DNA of 64,000 nucleotides from positions 236,841-300,840 of the forward strand of contig NZ_JAMTCH010000003.1 in the NCBI RefSeq assembly GCF_024171735.1, given 5' to 3'. The stretch comes from Prauserella alba. Lineage in GTDB: Bacteria > Actinomycetota > Actinomycetes > Mycobacteriales > Pseudonocardiaceae. Under the pieces are notes generated by a model that searched no databases, was not told where the DNA came from, and saw nothing but the letters and a program-made list of their open reading frames with translations. Both the position numbers and the translations under genes were made by a program. Position 1 is the first letter of the stretch. Each line of letters starts with the position of its first letter. This document shows, piece by piece, positions 54,625-64,000 of the stretch.

Positions 54625-55089
54625 TCACTCGGGCAGCGTGAGCTCGACGATCTCCGCCGACACCTGCCCACCGGGCGTGCGGTAGGTGATCGTGTCGCCC
54701 TTCGCGTGACCGGCGATGGCGCGGCCGAGCGGGCTGTCCGCGGTCAGGCTGGACAGCTCGTCCTCCGCCTCGGCCGTGAACCCGACCACGACCAGGTCCT
54801 CGGTGTCCCCGTCGCTGAACTTCAGCGTCACCCGCGTGCCCGACGGCAGCAGCCCCTCGTGCTGCTCGGCGGACGGGCCGCCGTGCAGCAGGTCCGTGAT
54901 CTCGGCGATACGCCGGTCGAGTTTCGACACCGACTCGGCGCGCTCCAGCAGATCCGCCTGATCGGCGCTGTCGCCCAGCGGATCCTCGCCCAACCGTGGA
55001 GCCAGGGACTCGCGCTGTTGCCGCAGCGCATCCAGTTCCTGCTGGAGGCGCTCACGGGTGTTCGCGCTCATGCCTCCGGTCGACGTCAT
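54625..55089 (-). CDS. GreA/GreB-family transcription elongation factor
   Basis: 154 residues from ATG 55089 behind GAGGGAGG. The N-terminal coiled coil (TRERLQQELDALRQQRESLAPRL... SVSKLDRRIAEITDLL) and the C-terminal FKBP-like domain (SSLTADSPLGRAIAGHAKGDTITYRTPGG) match Gre factors, which reach into the polymerase channel. The acidic tip EDPLGDSADQADLLERAES is present. It may be a second Gre-like protein rather than the main GreA. Confidence 0.85.
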   Translation of the reverse strand: MTSTGGMSANTRERLQQELDALRQQRESLAPRLGEDPLGDSADQADLLERAESVSKLDRRIAEITDLLHGGPSAEQHEGLLPSGTRVTLKFSDGDTEDLVVVGFTAEAEDELSSLTADSPLGRAIAGHAKGDTITYRTPGGQVSAEIVELTLPE

Positions 55090-55236
55090 CCGGTCCTCCC
55101 TCACGTGATCCGACGACGTTCGCGCCGCGATCTACGACATTGTCGACGTTGTGTGCCCGCCTCGCCACGTGTTAGCTCGCCACGACCGTGTTCGCCGAGG
55201 TCACACGGGGGAGAACCGGATGATCGCCCGGGCCTG

Positions 55237-57651
<2,415 letters not shown>

Positions 57652-57693
57652 TGTGCCCTGCCGGTCCGGCCGGATTCGGGGGAGGATCTCCCC

Positions 57694-59367
57694 ATGGCCG
57701 AACATGACGTGAAACCTCGCAGCCGCGAGGTGACCGACGGGATGGAACGTGCGGCTGCTCGCGGGATGCTGCGAGCGGTCGGCATGGACGACGACGACTT
57801 CGCGAAGCCGCAGATCGGGATCGCGTCGTCGTGGAACGAGATCACCCCCTGCAACCTGTCCTTGGACCGGCTGGCCGAGGCGAGCAAACAGGGCGTGCAC
57901 GGCGGCGGAGGGTTCCCGATGGAGTTCGGCACCATCTCGGTGTCGGACGGCATCTCGATGGGCCACGAGGGCATGCACTTCTCGCTCGTGTCGCGGGAGG
58001 TCATCGCCGACTCCGTGGAGACGGTGATGGAGGCGGAACGGCTCGACGGCGCCGTGCTGCTCGCCGGCTGCGACAAGAGCCTGCCCGGGATGCTCATGGC
58101 CGCCGCGCGCCTCGACGTGGCGTCGGTGTTCCTCTACGCCGGCTCGATTCTGCCCGGCAGTGTCGACGGCCGCGAGGTGACGATCATCGACGCGTTCGAG
58201 GCCGTCGGCGCGTGCGCACGGGGCCTGATCACACGGGAGGAGGTCGACAAGGTCGAACGCGCCATCTGCCCCGGTGAAGGGGCGTGCGGCGGCATGTACA
58301 CGGCGAACACGATGGCGTGTGCCGCCGAGGCGCTGGGCATGTCGCTGCCGGGATCGGCCAGCCCGCCCTCGGTCGACCGCCGCCGCGACCGGTTCGCACG
58401 GGACGGCGGCGAGGCCGTCGTGGGACTGCTGGAGAAGGGCATCAGTGCTCGCGACATCCTCACGCGTGAGGCGTTCGAGAACGCGATCGCGGTGGTGATG
58501 GCGCTCGGCGGGTCGACGAACGCGGTCCTGCACCTGCTGGCCATCGCCAACGAGGCCGAGGTGGAGCTGACACTCGACGACTTCTCGCGGGTCGGCGACC
58601 GGGTGCCGCACCTGGCCGACGTCAAGCCGTTCGGGCGGCACGTGATGACCGCCGTCGACCGGGTCGGCGGCGTGCCCGTGGTGATGAAGGCGCTGCTCGA
58701 CGCGGGTCTGCTGCACGGCGACTGCCTCACGGTCACGGGCAGGACGGTCGCCGAGAACCTCGCCGAGCTGGCGCCGCCCGAGCTGGACGGCGACGTCATC
58801 CGTAAACTCAGCGAACCCATCCATCCGACCGGCGGGCTGACCATCCTGCACGGCAGTCTCGCGCCCGAAGGGGCGGTGGTGAAGAGCGCGGGCTTCGACT
58901 CGGCCCGGTTCGAGGGCACGGCGAGGGTGTTCGACGGCGAACAGGCCGCGATGGACGCCCTCGGCTCGTTGCAGCCCGGCGATGTCGTGGTGATCCGGGG
59001 CGAGGGCCCGCGCGGTGGGCCCGGTATGCGCGAGATGCTCGCGGTGACCGGTGCGATCAAGGGTGCGGGGCTCGGCAAGGACGTGCTGCTGCTCACCGAC
59101 GGCCGGTTCTCGGGTGGGACCACCGGACTGTGCATCGGGCACGTGGCACCGGAGGCCGCGCACGGCGGTCCCATCGCATTCGTCCGGGACGGCGACCCGA
59201 TCACCCTCGACATGGAGCGCCGCACCCTCGATGTCGGCGTGAGCGATGAAGAGCTGGCGAGCAGGGCTCGGGGATGGGAGATGCCCCCGGTGCCGCGCCG
59301 GACAGGAGTGCTCGCCAAGTACGCGAAAACGGTGGGCACGGCGGCGAAGGGAGCCGTCTGCTCCTGA
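57694..59367 (+). CDS. ilvD: Dihydroxy-acid dehydratase IlvD
   Basis: 557 residues from ATG 57694 with a G-rich site just upstream. Iron-sulfur ligands lie in [23 protein letters not shown] and [16 protein letters not shown]. The C-terminal [20 protein letters not shown] holds the catalytic Ser. It converts 2,3-dihydroxy-isovalerate to 2-ketoisovalerate in valine, leucine and pantothenate synthesis. Monocistronic, with a perfect 17-bp terminator. Confidence 0.95.
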   Translation: MAEHDVKPRSREVTDGMERAAARGMLRAVGMDDDDFAKPQIGIASSWNEITPCNLSLDRLAEASKQGVHGGGGFPMEFGTISVSDGISMGHEGMHFSLVSREVIADSVETVMEAERLDGAVLLAGCDKSLPGMLMAAARLDVASVFLYAGSILPGSVDGREVTIIDAFEAVGACARGLITREEVDKVERAICPGEGACGGMYTANTMACAAEALGMSLPGSASPPSVDRRRDRFARDGGEAVVGLLEKGISARDILTREAFENAIAVVMALGGSTNAVLHLLAIANEAEVELTLDDFSRVGDRVPHLADVKPFGRHVMTAVDRVGGVPVVMKALLDAGLLHGDCLTVTGRTVAENLAELAPPELDGDVIRKLSEPIHPTGGLTILHGSLAPEGAVVKSAGFDSARFEGTARVFDGEQAAMDALGSLQPGDVVVIRGEGPRGGPGMREMLAVTGAIKGAGLGKDVLLLTDGRFSGGTTGLCIGHVAPEAAHGGPIAFVRDGDPITLDMERRTLDVGVSDEELASRARGWEMPPVPRRTGVLAKYAKTVGTAAKGAVCS

Positions 59368-59381
59368 GCCCCTGCTGCGCG

Positions 59382-59422
59382 CCGTGGGTGCATGACGGAC
59401 GTGGCCCGTCATGCACCCACGG
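59382..59422. terminator. Perfect 17-bp hairpin between ilvD and cobN
   Basis: Arms 59382-59398 and 59406-59422 with a 7-base loop, 15 bases after the ilvD stop and 10 bases past the end of the convergent cobN gene; it serves both. Confidence 0.9.
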
Positions 59423-59431
59423 GCGACGGCC

Positions 59432-62400
59432 TCACCTGTCTTCCAGGTCGCCTTCGATCCGGAGGTAGACCTCCTGCATGGCCGACATCAGGTCCGGGTC
59501 CGGTTCGGCCCACAGGCCGCGGTCGGCCGCCTCGTTCAGGCGCTCGATGATGCCGCGCAGCGCCCACGGATTGGCCTGCGCCAGGAAGTCCTGATTCTCC
59601 TTGTCGAGCACGTACGACTCGGTGAGCTTCTCGTACATCCAGTCGTCGACCACGCCGGCCGTGGCGTCGTAGCCGAACAGGTAGTCGACCGTCGCGGCCT
59701 GTTCGAACGCGCCCTTGTAGCCGTGGCGGCGCATCGCCGCCAACCAGCGGGGATTGACGACGCGGGCGCGGAACACCCGGGTCGTCTCCTCCGACAGCGA
59801 CCGGGTGCGCACCGCGTCCGGACTGGTGCTGTCGCCGATGTACGAGCGGGGCGCACTGCCGGTCAGTGCGCGTACCGCGGCGATCATGCCGCCGTGGTAC
59901 TGGAAGTAGTCGTCGGAGTCGGCGATGTCGTGTTCGCGGGTGTCGGTGTTCTTGGCCGCCACCGCGATCCGCCGGTAGGAGCTCTCCATGTCCTGGCGCG
60001 CTTCGGCACCGTCGAGGCCGCGGCCGTAGGCGTAACCGCCCCACACGGCGTAGACCTCCGCCAGATCCGAGTCGTCACGCCAGTTACCCGAATCGATCAG
60101 CGGTAGCAGACCTGCGCCGTACGAACCCGGCTTCGAGCCGAAGATCCGGGTCGTGGCACGGCGTTCGTCACCGTGGTCGCCCACGTCCGCGCGTACGTGG
60201 GCGCGGACGAAGTTCTGCGACTCCGGTTCGTCCAGCGCCGCCACGAGGCGGACCGCGTCGTCGAGCAGGTTCACCACGTGGGGGAACGCGTCACGGAAGA
60301 AGCCGCTGATGCGCACCGTGACGTCGATCCGCGGCCTGCCGAGTTCGTCGAGCGGGATCGGCTCGATGCCCGTGACCCGGCGCGAGGCCTCGTCCCACAC
60401 CGGCCGGACACCCAGCAGCGCGAGCACCTCCGCGGCATCGTCGCCGGAGGTGCGCATCGCCGATGTCCCCCACACCGACAGCCCCACCGAGCGGGGGAAC
60501 TGGTCGTCGTTGTCGGCGCGGTACCGCTTCAACAGGGAATCGGCGAGCGACTGGCCCGTTTCCCACGCGAGCCTGCTCGGAATCGCCTTCGGATCGACCG
60601 TGTAGAAGTTGCGCCCGGTCGGCAGCACGTTGACCAGACCGCGCAGCGGTGAGCCGCTCGGGCCCGCCGGGATGTACCCGCCGTCGAGCGCGTGCAGGAC
60701 CGCGTCGAGTTCGCCGCTCGTGCCCGCGAGCCGCGGCACGATCTCCTCGGCCGCGAACCGCAGCACCGGGACCACGTCGGCCCGCACGTCCTCGCCGACG
60801 GCGGTGCAGACCTCGTCGACGGCCTCGGGCGACCAGCCGCGCTGCTCCATCGCGTCGACGAGCTCGTGAGCGGTGGCCTCGATCCGGTCCACATCGGACT
60901 TCGGGGCGTCCTCGACGAGCCCGAGCGCGCTGCGCAGCCCCGGAACCGCGGCCTGGGTGCCACCCCACATCTGATTCGCCCGCAGCATCGCCAGCACGAG
61001 GTTGACACGCGCCTCACCCGCCGGAGCCGCACCGAGAACGTGCAACCCGTCGCGGATCTGCGCATCCTTGACCTCGCACAGCCAGCCGTCGACGTGCAGC
61101 AACATGTCGTCGAACTCCGCGTCGTGCGGCCGTTCGTCGAGCCCCAGGTCGTGGTCGAGCTTGGCCGCCTGCATCAGTGTCCAGATCTGCTGGCGGATCG
61201 CGGGCAGCTTCGCCGGGTCCATCGCCGAGATGTTGGCGTGCTCGTCGAGGAGTTGTTCCAGTTTGGCGATGTCGCCGTAGCTCTCGGCGCGAGCCATCGG
61301 CGGCACGAGGTGGTCGATGATCGTGGCGTGCGCCCTGCGTTTCGCCTGCGCACCCTCACCGGGGTCGTTGATGAGGAACGGGTAGATCATCGGCAGGTTG
61401 CCGAGGACCGCGTCCGGCGCGCAGGACGACGACAGCCCGGCCGTTTTCCCCGGCAGCCACTCCAGTGAACCGTGCTTGCCCAGGTGCACCACGGCGTGGG
61501 CGCCGAACTCCTCCTCCAGCCAGCGGTAGGTGGCCAGGTAGTGATGGCTCGGCGGCAGATCCGGGTTGTGGTAGATGGCGACCGGGTTCTCCCCGAAGCC
61601 GCGCGGCGGCTGGATCATCAGGATGACGTTGCCGGCCTGCAACGATGCCAGCACGATGTCGCCGTCGGAGCCGCCGTCGACGTAGAGCTCGCCCGGTGGC
61701 GGGCCCCAGTGCTCGATCATCTCCTCGCGCAGTTCCTCGGGCAGCTGCTCGAACCACTTCCGGTAGCGCGCGGCGGGCACCCGGATCGGGTTGCCGGCGA
61801 GCTGTTCCTCGGTGAGCCATTCCGGGTCCTGGCCGCCCGCCTCGATGAGCGCGTGGATCAGTGCGTCGCCGTCGGGCTGATCCGTACCGGTCGGATCGAC
61901 ACCCGGGAAGGCGTCCGGCCCCAGGTCGTATCCCCGGGTTCGCATGCGGCGGAGCAGTTCGACGGCGGACGCGGGCGTGTCCAGCCCGACCGCGTTGCCG
62001 ACGCGCGAGTGCTTCGTCGGGTACGCCGACAGCATGAGCGCGATCTTGCGGTCGGAGGTGGGCGTGTGGCGAAGGCGGGCGTGTGCCAGCGCGATGCGCG
62101 CGACGCGCGAGGCGCGCTCGGCGTCCGGCACGTAGTGGGGCAGACCGTCCTCGTCGAGTTCCTTGAACGAGAACGGCACGGTGATGAGCCTGCCGTCGAA
62201 CTCGGGCACGGCCATCTGGTTGCCCGCGTCCATGGGCGACAGGCCCTCGTCGTTGTCGAGCCAGGTGTCGCGATCGCTGGTCAGGCACATCGCCTGCAGC
62301 GTCGGGACGTCGAGCGCGGCGAGCTCGGCCACGTCCCACGACTCGTCGTCGCCGCCGGCGCCCGCCTCGGACGGCCGGGTGCCGCCCGCGGCCAGCACGG

Positions 62401-63031
62401 TCACCAGCAGCGCATCGGCCCGTTCGAGCTCGGCCATCATCTCCGGTTCGCGCGAGCGCAGCGACGCGCAGTAGATCGGCAGCGGACGCCCGCCCGCGGC
62501 TTCGACCCGGTCGGCCAGCGTGTGCACGAACGCGGTGTTGCCGGACAGGTGGTGCGCGCGGTAGTAGAGGATCGCCACGACCGGACCGTCGGCAGGCCCG
62601 CCCGAGGGCCGCGGCAGCACACCCCACGAGGGCTGCTCGGCGGGAGGTTCGAACCCGTCGCCGGTCAGCAGCAGGGTGTCGGAGAGGAAACGGTGCAGCT
62701 GAGCCAGGTTCTCCGGCCCGCCGTGGGCGAGATACGTGTGCGCCTGGGTCGCGGAGCCGACGGGGACCGTCGACAGCGCCATCAGCTCCGCGTCCGGCGC
62801 CTGTTCGCCGCCGAGCACCACGACGTGCGCGCCGCTCTCGCGCACGATGCGGAGTCCCTCGGCCCAGGTGCGCTCGGTTCCGAGGATGCGCACGACGACG
62901 ATCGGCGCTCCATGGAGCAGCCGCGGCAGCTCGTCGAGGTCGAGTCGGGCAGGGTTGGCAAGGCGGTAGTCGGCGCCGCTCGAGCGCGCACTCAACAGGT
63001 CGGTGTCCGACGTGGACAGCAGCAAGATCAC
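59432..63031 (-). CDS. cobN: Aerobic cobaltochelatase subunit CobN
   Basis: 1199 residues from GTG 63031, after GAGGAGGAA. It opens [27 protein letters not shown], as in mycobacterial CobN. Family motifs include [33 protein letters not shown] and GKAYEW-region equivalents near the C-terminus ([34 protein letters not shown]). It inserts cobalt into hydrogenobyrinic acid diamide with CobS and CobT, which are not in this window. Divergent from cobG. Confidence 0.95.
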   Translation of the reverse strand: MILLLSTSDTDLLSARSSGADYRLANPARLDLDELPRLLHGAPIVVVRILGTERTWAEGLRIVRESGAHVVVLGGEQAPDAELMALSTVPVGSATQAHTYLAHGGPENLAQLHRFLSDTLLLTGDGFEPPAEQPSWGVLPRPSGGPADGPVVAILYYRAHHLSGNTAFVHTLADRVEAAGGRPLPIYCASLRSREPEMMAELERADALLVTVLAAGGTRPSEAGAGGDDESWDVAELAALDVPTLQAMCLTSDRDTWLDNDEGLSPMDAGNQMAVPEFDGRLITVPFSFKELDEDGLPHYVPDAERASRVARIALAHARLRHTPTSDRKIALMLSAYPTKHSRVGNAVGLDTPASAVELLRRMRTRGYDLGPDAFPGVDPTGTDQPDGDALIHALIEAGGQDPEWLTEEQLAGNPIRVPAARYRKWFEQLPEELREEMIEHWGPPPGELYVDGGSDGDIVLASLQAGNVILMIQPPRGFGENPVAIYHNPDLPPSHHYLATYRWLEEEFGAHAVVHLGKHGSLEWLPGKTAGLSSSCAPDAVLGNLPMIYPFLINDPGEGAQAKRRAHATIIDHLVPPMARAESYGDIAKLEQLLDEHANISAMDPAKLPAIRQQIWTLMQAAKLDHDLGLDERPHDAEFDDMLLHVDGWLCEVKDAQIRDGLHVLGAAPAGEARVNLVLAMLRANQMWGGTQAAVPGLRSALGLVEDAPKSDVDRIEATAHELVDAMEQRGWSPEAVDEVCTAVGEDVRADVVPVLRFAAEEIVPRLAGTSGELDAVLHALDGGYIPAGPSGSPLRGLVNVLPTGRNFYTVDPKAIPSRLAWETGQSLADSLLKRYRADNDDQFPRSVGLSVWGTSAMRTSGDDAAEVLALLGVRPVWDEASRRVTGIEPIPLDELGRPRIDVTVRISGFFRDAFPHVVNLLDDAVRLVAALDEPESQNFVRAHVRADVGDHGDERRATTRIFGSKPGSYGAGLLPLIDSGNWRDDSDLAEVYAVWGGYAYGRGLDGAEARQDMESSYRRIAVAAKNTDTREHDIADSDDYFQYHGGMIAAVRALTGSAPRSYIGDSTSPDAVRTRSLSEETTRVFRARVVNPRWLAAMRRHGYKGAFEQAATVDYLFGYDATAGVVDDWMYEKLTESYVLDKENQDFLAQANPWALRGIIERLNEAADRGLWAEPDPDLMSAMQEVYLRIEGDLEDR

Positions 63032-63121
63032 AGGTAGTTCCTCCTCGGCCGCCAACTCTCCGGGGGCAGGCGTGGCGAGTCAAGGTGACGTATTGCTCCG
63101 CAGCGCGCTGACCTGGGGGAG

Positions 63122-63148
63122 GTGGCGCGAAGGGACCGTTCGCGCCAC
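63122..63148. other. Perfect hairpin in the cobN-cobG divergent gap
   Basis: GTGGCGCGAA and TTCGCGCCAC form a 10-bp stem over a 7-base loop. The gap of 274 bases also holds short direct repeats (CCGAGGTCGCCGG twice near 63217-63242). No cobalamin-riboswitch core was recognised on either strand. Confidence 0.5.
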
Positions 63149-63293
63149 GCAGGGAGTGCCGCCGGCTTTCGTTGGCAACGCGCCGTTTCCCGCGCCGACC
63201 TCGGCCGGCGGCGGCCGAGGTCGCCGGCCGAGGTCGCCGGCCGCGGGTCGCAGGGGAAACATCGCGAGGGACGAGGCTGTCGTCCCGGCTGCC

Positions 63294-63305
63294 TACAGTG
63301 GGCAC
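63294..63305 (+). promoter_or_regulatory. Leaderless-type -10 (TACAGT) of cobG
   Basis: TACAGT at 63294-63299 fits TANNNT and lies six bases before the cobG ATG. No Shine-Dalgarno sequence precedes it. Confidence 0.5.
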
Positions 63306-64000
63306 ATGGCCACGACCCCACCCGCCGCCGACGCACCGCCCGCCGACGGCCCCGGTGACCGCTCCGGTGTCGCCCGGTTGCGCGCGGACGCCTGCCCCGG
63401 GGTGGTCGCGACGCACGAAGCCGCCGACGGCCCGCTCGCGCGCGTCCGGCTGCCCGGCGGCCTGCTGGCACCGGAGCAGGCACGGGTGATCGCAGCCTGT
63501 GCCGCGGATCTCGGTGACGGCAGGGTGCACCTCACCTCCCGCGGGAACCTGCAGCTGCGCGCGGTCCGGGACGCCGACGCCCTCGTCGGCAGGCTCGCCG
63601 GGGCTGGGCTGCTGCCGTCGCCGGGCCACGAGCGCATCCGCAACATCCTGGGTTCACCGTTGTCCGGCCTCGCTCCACGGCTGTGGTCAGGAGGCCGCGC
63701 GGCAGGGGACACCGAGCAGGCCGGCAGGTCCGCGGGCATCGCCGACGTGCGGCCGCTCGTGCGCGATCTCGACGCGATGGTGTGCGCCACACCCGAGCTG
63801 ACCGACTTGCCGGGCCGGTTCCTGTTCGCCGTCGACGACGGCAGCGGTGACGTCGCGGCCGACGCGGACCTGTGCTGGCGAGCGACGGCGGACGGCACCG
63901 GCGCCGTGCTCGTGGCCGGTGCCGACACCGGCCTGCGCATGCCGGCCTCCCGTGCCGCGGCGGCCCTGGTCGCGGGTGCGCGGGCGTTCGACGAGGTCCG
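63306..64000 (+). CDS. cobG: Precorrin-3B synthase CobG (partial)
   Basis: The first 231 codons from ATG 63306; the gene leaves the window on the right. After a Pro/Ala tail come LARVRLPGGLLAPEQARVIAA and VHLTSRGNLQLRAV, the ferredoxin-like half of the sulfite/nitrite reductase fold, then NILGSPLSGL and PLVRDLDAMV. CobG uses a 4Fe-4S cluster and oxygen to make precorrin-3B in the aerobic B12 route. The cluster Cys residues would lie beyond the window. Pairing with divergent cobN supports the call. Confidence 0.93.
   Translation, partial: MATTPPAADAPPADGPGDRSGVARLRADACPGVVATHEAADGPLARVRLPGGLLAPEQARVIAACAADLGDGRVHLTSRGNLQLRAVRDADALVGRLAGAGLLPSPGHERIRNILGSPLSGLAPRLWSGGRAAGDTEQAGRSAGIADVRPLVRDLDAMVCATPELTDLPGRFLFAVDDGSGDVAADADLCWRATADGTGAVLVAGADTGLRMPASRAAAALVAGARAFDEV

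Noticed and set aside
63032-63305. Cobalamin riboswitch upstream of cobN or cobG
   Set aside because: The conserved GCCACTG-type core was not found on either strand and the cobG start looks leaderless.

Overview
This is a GC-rich actinobacterial chromosome window. The mycofactocin locus, WhiB-family regulator, FurA-KatG pair, 10-methyl fatty acid operon, frequent GTG/TTG starts and leaderless-type promoters all point to Actinomycetes. I infer a Pseudonocardiaceae member (Saccharomonospora- or Amycolatopsis-like), but no rRNA or other taxonomic marker is present to prove it. No tRNA, rRNA, CRISPR array, insertion sequence or phage gene was seen.

Region 1 (1-16531) is an accessory biosynthetic island and the most interesting part. 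A partial siderophore-binding lipoprotein gene lies at the left edge. A leftward pair follows: a fused acyl-adenylate ligase/aldehyde-dehydrogenase-fold protein and a ferritin-like diiron oxidase. A long rightward series then runs GNAT acyltransferase, class III lanthipeptide synthetase (LanKC), three tandem genes for one identical 27-residue precursor, MFS exporter, a two-helix membrane protein, a DUF4429-SHOCT protein, and a fatty-acid module (malonyltransferase-like protein, ThDP enzyme, ketosynthase, InhA-like enoyl reductase). The precursor ends in Ser-x2-Ser-x2-Cys. Class III synthetase, GNAT and fatty-acid enzymes together are the layout of lipolanthine-type ribosomal lipopeptides (microvionin, goadvionin). 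This one lacks a recognisable flavoprotein Cys decarboxylase and a PKS, and carries oxidoreductases that I do not know from those systems.

Region 2 (16600-24920) holds the furA-katG peroxide defence operon, an unknown membrane protein, a secreted SH3-like protein, a persulfide-dioxygenase/rhodanese fusion, a methyltransferase, a repeat-rich noncoding stretch with a 17-bp minisatellite, and a WhiB-family gene.

Region 3 (25300-36320) is largely core: a DinB2-type translesion polymerase with Ile at the steric-gate position, topoisomerase IV parE-parC, a RluA-family pseudouridine synthase, a deazaflavin-dependent oxidoreductase, a DUF3040 protein, purC and a pyruvate-oxidase-like ThDP enzyme.

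Region 4 (36400-45400) has a mycofactocin-type SDR, a secreted neutral ceramidase, a tmsA-tmsB-tmsC operon for 10-methyl branched fatty acids extended by an alpha/beta hydrolase, a DUF574 methyltransferase and a small protein.

Region 5 (45372-52527) is a complete mycofactocin locus, with mftR divergent from mftA-B-C-D-SDR-mftF-mftE, and a hydrolase coupled to mftR. The SDRs at 36411 and 47452 are plausible users of the cofactor.

Region 6 (52700-64000) is a secreted metallophosphoesterase with a carbohydrate-binding-like tail, a GreA-like factor, tex, ilvD, cobN and the start of cobG.

A feature not tied to any one gene is a 21-bp-period repeat found just after four stop codons, always in the same sense relative to the gene just upstream.
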